From: Streptacidiphilus melanogenes
GTDB lineage: Bacteria; Actinomycetota; Actinomycetes; Streptomycetales; Streptomycetaceae
NCBI RefSeq assembly: GCF_000787835.1
Contig: NZ_BBPP01000011.1
Span: 1,151-65,150, forward strand
DNA: 64,000 bases
Direction: 5' to 3'
Below are positions 1 through 9,344 of this stretch, in pieces. The notes beneath the pieces were generated by a model. That model saw nothing but the letters and a program-made list of their open reading frames with translations, made no database searches and was not told the DNA's origin. Position 1 is the stretch's first letter; each line of letters begins with the position of its first letter. Position numbers and translations under genes: made by a program.

Positions 1-979
1 GAGTTGCCCGTCGTGGTCCAGGAGTCCGAGGACTTCAGCGACGAGGCGGCATAAGTCCCGTTCGCACCCGAAGCCGTACTCGTCGCAGCCAGCACCAGCG
101 GCTCAACCTGGACTGCCTGGGCCTCAGAAGCGCCCCGGCGAGGCCCGGAGTCACCCGTCACACCAGGCAGCGCGACGGTCGCCACCAGGCGCCGGTCCTT
201 GCGGTCGTTCACCGTCCGCACCGGCGTCTCCACCCGGCAGGCAGCCCGCGCCGGCGTGGTCAGCGCACAAGCCGGCAAGGACACCAACGTCAACCGCCCG
301 GCGAAGTCCCCGCCGAACGCCTCCGCCCAACTCCCGTACGCGACAGAGACATCAGCGCTGCCGGAGGACGTCGATCCGTCGCCCGCGCCACCTGGACCAC
401 GATCCCGCGCACACCCGCCGCCACGGCCGCCCGATGATCGGCCACCACGACACGGACCGAGGCCGGACCGCTCCCAATCACCGCCCGCTTCGCGCCCCCC
501 ACGGCCGTCGCCAGAGTGCCCGCCGGGGCCACCGTCACGCCCACAGCCGCCCCGAGGTTGCCCGCGCCGGTAGCGGGCGTCTTCGACGCCACCGCCTTAC
601 CCGAAACCGCCGCTTGGCCAAGCGTCACCGAGAACGTCGACGCCGCTGGCCACACCGGCTTCACCGGCGCCTGCGAGACCACATGCGTGACAGTGTCCGT
701 GCCATGCGCCGGCGTGCCCTTGACCGGGTGCGAACTCGGCAGGCCCTTCACATCCCGCGGCTTCCACACCTTCTGCGGATGCGGCCGCCCCCCGTGCCTC
801 TCCACCGCCGCAGCCTGCTGCGCCAGCACAGGAAGCGGCGCGGCCAGCAACCCCACCAGGACCGCCAACACCGTCACCAACGTCCACCGACGCCGTCCGC
901 CCGCACGCCGTCCGCCCGGACGCCGTCGCCCGGACGACGCGGACGCAACGACCCCCACGGCCGCCCTCCACAGTCCCAT
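1..979 (-). pseudogene. 5' part of RHS-repeat protein, frameshifted, runs off window
   Basis: Reading leftward from a GTG-free ATG at 979 (GGGG-rich ribosome site just upstream), the protein has an arginine-rich N-terminus and one hydrophobic segment ending in PVLAQQ. Next comes a leader with VWKPRDVKGLPSSHPVKGTP, which is typical of large actinobacterial RHS/YD-repeat exported proteins. Near 378-385 the frame breaks. Upstream it ends in VQVARA, and one base is missing before the next frame resumes with DGSTSSGSADVSVAYGSWAE, which stays open to base 1. One inserted base would restore a continuous RHS N-terminal domain. The YD repeats and C-terminal toxin, if present, lie outside the window. 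It is either a pseudogene or a sequencing error. Confidence 0.7.
890..933. repeat. 15-bp tandem repeat in RHS leader
   Basis: The unit ACGCCGTCCGCCCG(C/G) occurs at 890-904 and 905-919, with a degenerate third copy from 920. On the minus strand it encodes the arginine/glycine-rich stretch before the hydrophobic segment of the RHS leader. Because the unit is 15 bp, copy-number change would keep the frame. Confidence 0.6.
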
Positions 980-1237
980 GCCCCCGCCAACCCCTTCGTC
1001 GAGAACCACTCCGGCGAACTGGTGACGCCCCAGGGCCCGAAAACCCGCCCTCCACGACGTCGCACCGGGCAGTGAAACACCCTCGACCGGGTCCACATCA
1101 GGCGCGCCGGGCCCATCTGGCATCAAGCTGTCAGCTTTCGTGCACGACCGGGATTCCGGCGCGTCCGTGCTCCTACAGTCCGGACGATCGCGCCGACTTG
1201 GCGGTCGGTGCCCTGACCACAGTGATCTGGAGGACCG

Positions 1238-4200
1238 GTGAGAGGATCACCTCCCACTCGACGACGAACGCGCCTCAGTCTGGCGACCGCCGCCGTGGCC
1301 GTGGTGCTGGTCGGCGCGCTGCCGTCCAGCGCCCTGGCGGCCGACACCCCCACGGTGCCGTCGGGCGGCAGCTCCAACACCGCCACGGCGTCTTCGACGC
1401 AGTCGGCCAAGCCGTCGAAGGCGCCCGGCAAGAGCTCCGCGCCGTCCGCCGGCAAGGGGAAGGCGCAGGCCGGCACCGCGCGGCCGGCCACGACCAACCC
1501 GCTGCTCAGCGGCATGGCCACCGCGATGGCGAAGGCCAAGAAGACGCACAAGCCGGTGCAGGTGGACGTCGCGACAAACCCCTACACCACCCTGACGGCC
1601 AACCCCGCCGGGCACTTCACCGCGCAGGAGTTCCTCAACCCGCAACGGGCCAAGGTGGGGGGTTCCTGGAAGCCGATCGACACCACGCTCGTGAAGAACG
1701 CGGACGGGAGCGTCCGGTCCAAGGTCACCCTGGCGTCGGTCAAGCTCTCCGGCGGCGGGAGCGGCCCGCTCGCCGTGGTGGACGACGGCGCCGGGCACGT
1801 CCTGACCTTCACCTGGCCCGGCGGCGCGCTGCCTGCTCCGACACTCTCGGGCGCCACGGCGACGTATGCCAACGTGTACCCGGGCGTGGATCTGAACCTG
1901 GTGGCGCTGCCGACCGGCGTGCAGGACGTGCTGGTGGTCCACAACGCCAAGGCCGCCGCCAACCCGGCGCTGAAGTCCATCCGACTGGGTGTCACGGGCC
2001 AGGGGCTGTCGGTCGGTTCCACGTCCGCTGGCGGGGTGACGGCCAAGGACGCGAAGGGGCACGAGGTCTTCGGCGGACCCGCGCCCGCCATGTGGGACTC
2101 GTCCGGCGCACCGGCGCCCGGCGCCGCGACGGGCAAGGACGCGCCGCACGCCGACGCTGCCGCCAGCCCGCACATGGCGAAGATGCAGGTCGCGGTCGCG
2201 CACGGGTCGGTGACCGTGACGCCGGACCAGTCCATGCTGACCTCGAAGTCCACGGTCTGGCCGGTCGAGATCGACCCGCAGTGGGTCGAGAACCCGCAGA
2301 ACTGGCTGGAGCTCTGGTCCAACGGGAACTCCGTCTACGACGGCAACCCGTGGCCCTACAGCGGCTACGACACCTCGGCCGTCCGGGTCGGCAACTCCGC
2401 GGGCACCCTGGTGCGCTCGCTGATGTCGTTCTCGGCGTTCAACCTGCCCAAGCCCCCTGACTTCAGCGCGTACCCCGGTGACCAGAGCAAGAACGTCACC
2501 TTCGTGACGGGGGCGTTCCTGAACCTGATCTCGCAGAGTGCCACCTGCCCCTCGACCCAGGCGTGGCGGGCCAACCAGTTCAACACCGGCTCCAACTGGT
2601 CGAACCAGAACGGCGGCAGTGACACCAACCTGTGGCCGACCTCGGGCAGCGACTTCACCAACCCGATCAGCACCTTCGGCGGGTCGACCAACTGCAAGAA
2701 CAACTGGTTCAGCGTCAACATCACCCAACAGGTGCGGGACGTCTACAACGCCGGCGGCGGGACATACACCATCGGTCTGCGTGCGGCGAACGAGGGTTCG
2801 ACGACGAACAACTACGGCTCGTACTTCGTGCAGAACGCGGGCGGCAACAACCCCAACGTGACCGTCAACTTCGTCTCCGAGCCCTGGTGGGGCACCCCGT
2901 CGGTGACCAACACGCCGATCGGTAACCACAGCGGGTCCAAGAACCCGTGCGGCTCCACCCAGCAGACGGCCGGCTATCTGCCGGTCCAGGCGGCCAACGT
3001 CGGTATCAGCATTCCGCTGAACGACCTGGACTCCCGGCAGGCGTCCTGGGCGCTGATGCTCGACGACTACCCCGGCGGCCCCCAATCGAGCTACTACGCC
3101 GGGACGCTGACCACGGGCTACGGGTACCAAGTCGCGCCGACCACGGTCACCGGGCAGATGCTGACCCAGGTCTCCCCGACCGGCGGCAACGGATTCGACG
3201 GCAGCCCGGTCACGCTGCAGGACGGCCACACATACGGGCTCTGGGGCCAGGCCCTCGACGACGAGTGGATGACCAACGGCACGTTCGTGAACCCGAACGG
3301 CCAGGACCTGTACAACGCCTGGAACAACAACGGCAACCCCTACCCGGCGCCGGCCAGCCCCAAGTGCTGGTTCACAGCCGCGCTGACTCCGCCCAACCAG
3401 CCCACCGTCACCCAGTCCACCTTCCCTGCCACTGGCAAGCAGCTGGCCTCGTACCCGACCGTGGGCACCGGCGGCACGATCACGATCAACGCCACCGCGC
3501 CCACCACCGGGATCGACCACTTCGACTGGGCGCTCAACACCACCAGCACGAACGAGGGCGCCGGGAACTGCACCGGCATCGCCAACGCCGCCTGCGGCAC
3601 CGTCAACGCCAGCGCCTCCGGCACGTCCGGCCTGGGCACCACCAACGCCACCGTGCCGATCACCCTGGCGTCCGGCGCGGGTGACGGCGAGCACTGGGGC
3701 ACCAACTACCTGTACGTCTCCGCAGTGGACAAGGCCGGCAACGTCTCGGCCTACATGCGCTACGACTTCTTCCTGGCGCAGGCCTTCCAGCCCGTGTCCT
3801 TCGGCAACGTCAGCGGTGACGGCACCCCGAACCTGATGGGCGCCGACAAGAACGGCAACCTGATCATCTACCCGACCAACCTTGACCCGGCAGGCTCCGT
3901 CAACGCCGTCCAGGCGGCACCGGCGGCGTCCGCGCCCAACGGGAGCTCGTGGTCGACCGCCTTGATCACGCACCGCGGCGCCGAACGGGTTCAGCCCACG
4001 GACGACCTTTTCGCCTTCGACAGGGACAGTTCCGGCAACGGACACCTCTCCTACTACTACAACTCCCAGACCGCGTCGGCCAGCACCCAGCCCGGCTACA
4101 CCCCGCCGACGACCTTGAACGCCTTCGCGCAGACCCAGCAGGCCGTGGTCACCCGGCCGAGCTGTACGCCGGGGGCGCTCAACGGCGGCTGCGTCGGCTA

Positions 4201-7200
4201 CGACCCGACCTGGAACTCCGTCCAGCAGATCATCGCCCTCGGGCCGGTGCGCGGCGGCTGCACCATCAGCCTTCCCACCACGGCGTGCAAGACCAACCTG
4301 GTGACCGTCGAGAGCTACCAGGGCAACACCCGGGTCTGGCTGTTCTCGCCGGCCGGCACCGGCCAGGTCACCAACCCCGTGCTGCTCTCGGTCTCCCAGC
4401 CGGGCTGGGACTGGTCGCGGATGCGGGTCATGGCCCCGGGCAACGCGGCGGGTCACCCCGGCGGCTCGGGCGGCATGCCCGACCTGTGGGCGGAGGACCC
4501 CGCCGGTACCCTGTGGCAGTTCACCAACCACTCGGACACCGGCACCCTCGGCGCGGGTCTTGGCGACCTCAGCAACAAGCAGCAGTTGGGCAGCACGGGC
4601 CAGTTCGCCCCCTACACCTGGGTCAACACCGCCGGTGACCTCAACGGCGACGGCAACCCGGACCTGTGGGCGATGAGCCCGGACGGACAGGTCTCCGTCC
4701 TGCTCGGCCCGATCGGCAGCAACCTGGCCTCCCAGGGCCAGACCACCGCCACCGCCATCAACTGGGGCGCCACCGCGGGTGTGAGCAACCTGCAGGGCAC
4801 ACCCATCACCAGCGGCATCAACGGCCAGATCGTCAACGACGTCACCGGCGGCCCCTCCGGTCAGAAGTGCGTGGACGACGAGTACGGCAGCACGGCCAAC
4901 GGCACCACCATCGAGCTGTACGACTGCAACGGCACCCGTCCGCAGGGGTGGGCCTTCCACCCGGACGGCACGATCAGGTTCATGGGCGGCGACGGTCAGC
5001 AGAACACCTGCATGGACACGAGCGGCTCCCTGGTCCAGGCCACCAAGGTCACGCTGCAGGCCTGTGACCTGGTCAACCGGGCCTCGTACCAGACCTGGCG
5101 GATCATCCCCTCGCCCTCGGCCGCCGGCCACTACTGGATCTACAACCCGGCCGCGGGCATGTGCCTGGACGACTCGGGCGCCAGCAACAGCAACCTCAAC
5201 CCGTTCCAGCTGTGGCCGTGCTGGGACACGGCGAGCAACCCGGACCCCGCCCAGCGCTTCGTCCTGCCCACCGGTCAGGGCCAGACCCAGACCGTCGAGG
5301 CCGAGTCCACCTGGGGAAGCGTCAACGGTCCGGCGACCCAGATCCAGGGCAACTGCTGCGGCATCTCGCTCTCCAACGGCGAGCAGCTCTACTTCCCCGG
5401 CACCGCCCAGAACCAGTCGGTCACGATGAACTACTTCGTGGCGAACGCGGGGACGTACTCCGTCACCGCGGCACTGACCAAGACCAACGACCGCGGCCAG
5501 GTGTCGGTCGCCGTCGACTCCGGTACGGCGCAGGCGACCACACTGCCGTTGACCTACGACGCCTACCAGGCGTCGGGCGTGTCCATCGTCCCGGTCCACT
5601 TCGGGACGGTGACGCTCAGCGCCGGAATGCACAGTTTCACGTTCACCATGACCGGGACCAACGCGGCGAGCGTCGGCAACCGGTACGTCATCGGCATCGA
5701 CACGCTGAGTCTGGTTCCGACCGTCGGCAACGGCCCGAGCCTCGGGCTGAACATCCCGGCCACCGGGCTGACGGGCGTGCCGGTCACCGCGGACTCGACC
5801 GCGACCTACCCGGGCACGACCGCCGTCACGGGGTACAGCTTCGACTTCGGCGACGGCACCGTCGTCGGACCGCAGGCGGCGGCCTCCGCGAGCCACACCT
5901 ACACCTCGACCGGGACCTACACGGTCAAGGTCACCGCCACCGACGCCGGCGGCGTCACCGCCACCAGCTCGGCCTCGGTCGTGGTGACCGGCGGCGCGAC
6001 CAGCCAGTGGAAGCTCTCGGACGGCAGCGGGACGACCGCCGCCGACACCGGCAGCCCCGGTGGTGACGCCGGTACGCTCAGCACCTCCGGCGTGACCTGG
6101 AGCCCCAACGGATCGGCGGCCTTCGACGGCACGGGTCAGATCACCGCGGCGCCGAGCGTCGACACCTCGAAGTCGTTCTCCGCCGCGGCCTGGGTCAATC
6201 TCCGGGACACCTCCACCTACCACTTCGTCCTGGCCCAGGCCGGGACCAACATGGAGTCGTTCTACCTGGACTACGACCCGCCGCAGCACTCCTGGGCGAT
6301 GGTCATGCCCACCAGCGACAACCCGGGCCCCGGTTGGACCTGGGCCGCGGCCCCGGCCTCGGACGTGTCCCTCAACACCTGGACTCATCTGGTCGGCACG
6401 TTCGACGCGACCAGCGGCACCATCCGCCTCTACGTCAACGGTCAGCTGGCCGGCACCGGAACCACCCACGCGGCCTGGAACAGCGCCACCAAGACCGGCA
6501 GCGCGCTGGTGATCGGCGCGTCCGACCGCGCCGGAACCCTCGCGTACCGCTTCAACGGCAGCATCGCGGACGCCCGCGTCTACCAGCAGACCCTGACGCC
6601 CGACCAGGTCTCCTGGCTCTTCCAGAACAGCGCGTTCACCTCCACCAAGACGAGCGGGTCGTTCTACAGCCCGACCCTGACCGGCAAGTGCATAGACGAC
6701 TACACCGCCAACCAGACCGACGGCACCCACGTCAACGAGTGGGACTGCAACGGCGGATCCGCACAGAACTGGACGCTGAGCCCCAACGGGTCCCTCTCCC
6801 TGACAGCCTCCAACGGCACCAAGTGCCTGGACATCACGGGAGGGTCCAGCGCCACCGCCAACGGCACGCTGGTGGAGTTGTGGGACTGCCAAGGCGGGGC
6901 CAACCAGCAGTGGGTCGCCCAGTCCGACGGCAACGGCAACGTCCACCTGCTCAATCCGAACTCCGGGCGCTGCCTGGACGACCCGGGCGGCTCCCTGAGC
7001 AACGGCACCCAGCTGCAGATCTACGACTGCCTGGGCAACGCCAATCAGGCCTGGACTCCCCCGCTGGGTACCAACCTGGCGGCCGGCGGCGTGGCGACTG
7101 CCTCCAGCCAGCTCACCGGCTGGGAAGCCACCCAGCTGACCGACGGCATCTACCGGGGCGCCGGGACGGTGCGCGGCTACTCCAGCCAGAAGGACAGCAG

Positions 7201-7525
7201 CGCCAACACCAATGAGTGGGCCCAGGTCGACCTCGGCACCACGCACCAGATCGGCGAGGTCGACCTCTACCCGCGCGACGAGGCCGCCAACGCCATCGGC
7301 ATGTGCTTCCCGGTCACCTTCACGATCCAGACCAGCGTGGACGGCACGAACTGGACCACGGTGGCCAACGAGGTCAACTACCCCAAGCCCGGCGACGCAC
7401 CGCAGCAGTTCCGCTTCAACGCGACGGGGGCGAGGTACGTCAAGGTCAACGCCACGGTCCTGAACGCCGACCAGTACGGCGACCACTACCTGCAACTGCG
7501 CCAGATCGGCGTCCAGGGAACCTGA
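1238..7525 (+). CDS. giant secreted multidomain lectin/LamG/discoidin protein
   Basis: The start is GTG 1238, set by GGAGG at 1228-1232. It encodes 2,095 residues with a Sec signal peptide ending in ALA at about residue 35. In order I see: a leader similar to exported RHS/DNRLRE proteins (80-550), FG-GAP-like strands (NVSGDGTPNL near 850; DLNGDGNPDLW near 1132), a ricin-type beta-trefoil (about 1197-1345, CVDDEYG and QGW-type repeats), a CBM6/35-like domain (1350-1490), a PKD domain (FDFGDGT near 1535), a LamG jellyroll (1588-1800), a second ricin trefoil (1808-1944) and an F5/8 type C (discoidin) domain to the end. I see no catalytic signature. It probably binds glycans outside the cell, and substrate and partner are unknown. 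It is divergent from the RHS fragment. Confidence 0.9.
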   Translation: MRGSPPTRRRTRLSLATAAVAVVLVGALPSSALAADTPTVPSGGSSNTATASSTQSAKPSKAPGKSSAPSAGKGKAQAGTARPATTNPLLSGMATAMAKAKKTHKPVQVDVATNPYTTLTANPAGHFTAQEFLNPQRAKVGGSWKPIDTTLVKNADGSVRSKVTLASVKLSGGGSGPLAVVDDGAGHVLTFTWPGGALPAPTLSGATATYANVYPGVDLNLVALPTGVQDVLVVHNAKAAANPALKSIRLGVTGQGLSVGSTSAGGVTAKDAKGHEVFGGPAPAMWDSSGAPAPGAATGKDAPHADAAASPHMAKMQVAVAHGSVTVTPDQSMLTSKSTVWPVEIDPQWVENPQNWLELWSNGNSVYDGNPWPYSGYDTSAVRVGNSAGTLVRSLMSFSAFNLPKPPDFSAYPGDQSKNVTFVTGAFLNLISQSATCPSTQAWRANQFNTGSNWSNQNGGSDTNLWPTSGSDFTNPISTFGGSTNCKNNWFSVNITQQVRDVYNAGGGTYTIGLRAANEGSTTNNYGSYFVQNAGGNNPNVTVNFVSEPWWGTPSVTNTPIGNHSGSKNPCGSTQQTAGYLPVQAANVGISIPLNDLDSRQASWALMLDDYPGGPQSSYYAGTLTTGYGYQVAPTTVTGQMLTQVSPTGGNGFDGSPVTLQDGHTYGLWGQALDDEWMTNGTFVNPNGQDLYNAWNNNGNPYPAPASPKCWFTAALTPPNQPTVTQSTFPATGKQLASYPTVGTGGTITINATAPTTGIDHFDWALNTTSTNEGAGNCTGIANAACGTVNASASGTSGLGTTNATVPITLASGAGDGEHWGTNYLYVSAVDKAGNVSAYMRYDFFLAQAFQPVSFGNVSGDGTPNLMGADKNGNLIIYPTNLDPAGSVNAVQAAPAASAPNGSSWSTALITHRGAERVQPTDDLFAFDRDSSGNGHLSYYYNSQTASASTQPGYTPPTTLNAFAQTQQAVVTRPSCTPGALNGGCVGYDPTWNSVQQIIALGPVRGGCTISLPTTACKTNLVTVESYQGNTRVWLFSPAGTGQVTNPVLLSVSQPGWDWSRMRVMAPGNAAGHPGGSGGMPDLWAEDPAGTLWQFTNHSDTGTLGAGLGDLSNKQQLGSTGQFAPYTWVNTAGDLNGDGNPDLWAMSPDGQVSVLLGPIGSNLASQGQTTATAINWGATAGVSNLQGTPITSGINGQIVNDVTGGPSGQKCVDDEYGSTANGTTIELYDCNGTRPQGWAFHPDGTIRFMGGDGQQNTCMDTSGSLVQATKVTLQACDLVNRASYQTWRIIPSPSAAGHYWIYNPAAGMCLDDSGASNSNLNPFQLWPCWDTASNPDPAQRFVLPTGQGQTQTVEAESTWGSVNGPATQIQGNCCGISLSNGEQLYFPGTAQNQSVTMNYFVANAGTYSVTAALTKTNDRGQVSVAVDSGTAQATTLPLTYDAYQASGVSIVPVHFGTVTLSAGMHSFTFTMTGTNAASVGNRYVIGIDTLSLVPTVGNGPSLGLNIPATGLTGVPVTADSTATYPGTTAVTGYSFDFGDGTVVGPQAAASASHTYTSTGTYTVKVTATDAGGVTATSSASVVVTGGATSQWKLSDGSGTTAADTGSPGGDAGTLSTSGVTWSPNGSAAFDGTGQITAAPSVDTSKSFSAAAWVNLRDTSTYHFVLAQAGTNMESFYLDYDPPQHSWAMVMPTSDNPGPGWTWAAAPASDVSLNTWTHLVGTFDATSGTIRLYVNGQLAGTGTTHAAWNSATKTGSALVIGASDRAGTLAYRFNGSIADARVYQQTLTPDQVSWLFQNSAFTSTKTSGSFYSPTLTGKCIDDYTANQTDGTHVNEWDCNGGSAQNWTLSPNGSLSLTASNGTKCLDITGGSSATANGTLVELWDCQGGANQQWVAQSDGNGNVHLLNPNSGRCLDDPGGSLSNGTQLQIYDCLGNANQAWTPPLGTNLAAGGVATASSQLTGWEATQLTDGIYRGAGTVRGYSSQKDSSANTNEWAQVDLGTTHQIGEVDLYPRDEAANAIGMCFPVTFTIQTSVDGTNWTTVANEVNYPKPGDAPQQFRFNATGARYVKVNATVLNADQYGDHYLQLRQIGVQGT

Positions 7526-7549
7526 TCGGCCCTGTGCGACACGACACGA

Positions 7550-7581
7550 CGGCCCGCCTCGGCATTCTCCGAGGCGGGCCG
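7550..7581 (+). terminator. strong hairpin terminator
   Basis: A perfect 13-bp stem (CGGCCCGCCTCGG with its complement) encloses the 6-nt loop CATTCT, 24 bp after the giant secreted protein gene. It lies between two convergent genes, so it can serve both directions. No U-tract follows, as is usual for actinomycetes. Confidence 0.85.
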
Positions 7582-7597
7582 CCGCCGTCCGTCCGGG

Positions 7598-7858
7598 TCA
7601 GATCCACCGACGTCGCGCGGCCTTGACCCCGGCCTCGAACCGGCCGCTCGCGCCCAGCCGGCGCATCAGCTCGGCCACCATCCTGCGCTCGGTCCGCAGC
7701 GACATGTTGAGCCGCTTGGCGACCGTGGCATCGGTCAGTCCCTGGGCGAGCAGAGCCAGCAACTCCCGCTCCAGATCGGTGGGCCCGCCGCAGCCCTGAC
7801 GGCTCCCCGTCGGCGACGAGGCGCACTCCGGACAGGCATGGGTGATCAACTGATGCAT
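7598..7858 (-). CDS. small LuxR-type helix-turn-helix protein
   Basis: An 86-residue protein with an N-terminal CPEC pair followed by a LuxR/GerE DNA-binding domain (about 28-75). The helices are recognisable in LLALLAQGLTDATVAKRLNM and the RTERRMVAELMRRLGA recognition region. There is no receiver or ligand domain, so it resembles the stand-alone HTH proteins common in Streptomyces. The ATG at 7858 is preceded by GGGGGG at a good distance. Target and partner are unknown. It converges on the giant secreted protein gene. Confidence 0.75.
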   Translation of the reverse strand: MHQLITHACPECASSPTGSRQGCGGPTDLERELLALLAQGLTDATVAKRLNMSLRTERRMVAELMRRLGASGRFEAGVKAARRRWI

Positions 7859-8204
7859 GTTTCCCCCCGGTTTCCCACCGACGCATGCAGCTCCGACGGC
7901 AGGTGATCAGACACGCTCATGACAAAGTACCAACGCGATCAAGCCGCGAAACGCCCCTGACGTCGGCGATTCAACCCGTCCGACATGGCCGCAGGCGTCC
8001 TCGTGACCGAAGTCCCGGAACCACGATCGACGGTCGCCATCCCGACAGCCAGACTTTTGCGTGGGCGTGCAAAGGCTCTGCGACCGGGCCACCGTGCTCC
8101 GGAACGCATCCTCAACTCCCGCTCAACAAAACGCGACAGGCGCATGCCCGGGCACCGCCTGGGTATCGAGGTCCGTACGGACGCGCCCGATCCGCGGGAG
8201 GAAC
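7859..8204. other. 346-bp intergenic region, divergent promoters expected
   Basis: This stretch separates two divergent genes and is more AT-rich than its surroundings. Short open frames in it have neither a ribosome site nor protein-like composition, so I call no gene. It should hold the promoters of the LuxR-HTH gene and the PLD-like gene, but no confident -35/-10 pair is visible. Confidence 0.5.
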
Positions 8205-9344
8205 GTGTTCCGGATCGGGGTACGGGGGTGCCGATTGTTCGGGGACAGCCGCGTGCGCCGCGGCGTGCTGCTGCTCTGCGCGGTGATCGGCGTCGTGGCG
8301 GGGATGTGCATCTGGTTCGCGCGGGGGCTCCCGGACTTCCGGGAGAACCTGCTGCTGAACCTGGCGCCGGAGATGCTCACCACAATGGTCACCCTGCTGG
8401 TCATCCAGCCGGTCCTGACCCGGCTGGAGGAGGAGCGCGTCCGCGAGCACCTCAGGCTCGACTACCCCTCGTTCTGCGACAAGGTGGCACAGACCGGCGA
8501 CATCGTCTGCGTGCTCGACACCTTCTCCTACCTGCTGTCCGGTGCGAGCGCCATGCGCTTCGCGGAGGCGGCGCGGACCGCGATCCGGCGGGGCGCGACC
8601 GTGCGCGTGATGTTGCTCGACCCGGACTCGATGGCGGCCCGCCAGCGTTCGCACGAGCTCAGCGCGGACGTGCGCCGCGAGGTCATGCGCAACCTGCGGG
8701 AGCTGCGCCGTCTGGAGGCGCAGCTCCCCGAGGAGCAGCGGGACCGGCTGCAGGTGCGGGTGTACGCCGCCGCGCCGTCCATCCAGCTGTACCGGTGCGG
8801 GGAACGGATGATGGTGAGCTTCTACCCGGTGGACCGGCTCTCGGGCGAGGGGCAGCAGTTGGAGGTGCGGATCACCACGCCGCTCGGCTCCTTCGTCTCC
8901 GAGCGATTCGCCGAGCTGTGGAGCCGCTCCCGCAGCGTGAACGAGGTGCTGACCCGGCACGTGCAGTTCGTCGACCCGGACACCGGGGAGTCGGGATCCC
9001 CCATGTGGCTGGAGTACGTCGACGACGACGGCGTCCTGTACCTGAGCGACCAGCGGCTCGTCGTGGAGCTGGCCCGGCACCGGGACCGCCCGGTGACGGT
9101 GCGGGTGGACGGCGGTACGGAACAGGACCACGAGCTGGAGCTGATCGACACCGAGGAGGTCGCCCTCCTCGGGCGGCTGCGGGCCGCGTTCACCGAGAAG
9201 TACGGCGTGGACGCGGAGGTGTTCGTGCGGATCAAGGGCCTCCCCCGTGCGATGATTGAGGTGACGTCGGCCGAGCGTGCGCCGGGAGGGCGCGGCACGG
9301 CGGAGAGCCAAAGAGGTTCAGTGCGTGGCAGTGCAGAACGGTGA
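8205..9344 (+). CDS. membrane-anchored PLD-like (DUF5919-type) protein
   Basis: The start is GTG 8205 because GGGAGG sits at 8196-8201; upstream in-frame starts have no such site. The product has about 379 residues. It has one transmembrane helix near the N-terminus (GVLLLCAVIGVVAGMCIWF) and a second hydrophobic stretch (MLTTMVTLLVIQPVL). A cytoplasmic domain follows with GDIVCVLDTFSYLLS, RRGATVRVMLLDPDS and YRCGERMMVSFYP, a pattern seen in PLD-like/DUF5919 proteins. The HxK motif of true phospholipase D is not evident, so activity is uncertain. It overlaps the next gene by 20 bp, so the two are probably co-transcribed. Confidence 0.7.
   Translation: MFRIGVRGCRLFGDSRVRRGVLLLCAVIGVVAGMCIWFARGLPDFRENLLLNLAPEMLTTMVTLLVIQPVLTRLEEERVREHLRLDYPSFCDKVAQTGDIVCVLDTFSYLLSGASAMRFAEAARTAIRRGATVRVMLLDPDSMAARQRSHELSADVRREVMRNLRELRRLEAQLPEEQRDRLQVRVYAAAPSIQLYRCGERMMVSFYPVDRLSGEGQQLEVRITTPLGSFVSERFAELWSRSRSVNEVLTRHVQFVDPDTGESGSPMWLEYVDDDGVLYLSDQRLVVELARHRDRPVTVRVDGGTEQDHELELIDTEEVALLGRLRAAFTEKYGVDAEVFVRIKGLPRAMIEVTSAERAPGGRGTAESQRGSVRGSAER

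Noticed and set aside
1247-7495. Open minus-strand frame of about 2,080 codons opposite the giant secreted protein
   Set aside because: It is the mirror of a high-GC coding frame, rich in Arg, Val and Gly. The plus strand has a signal peptide and clear domains.
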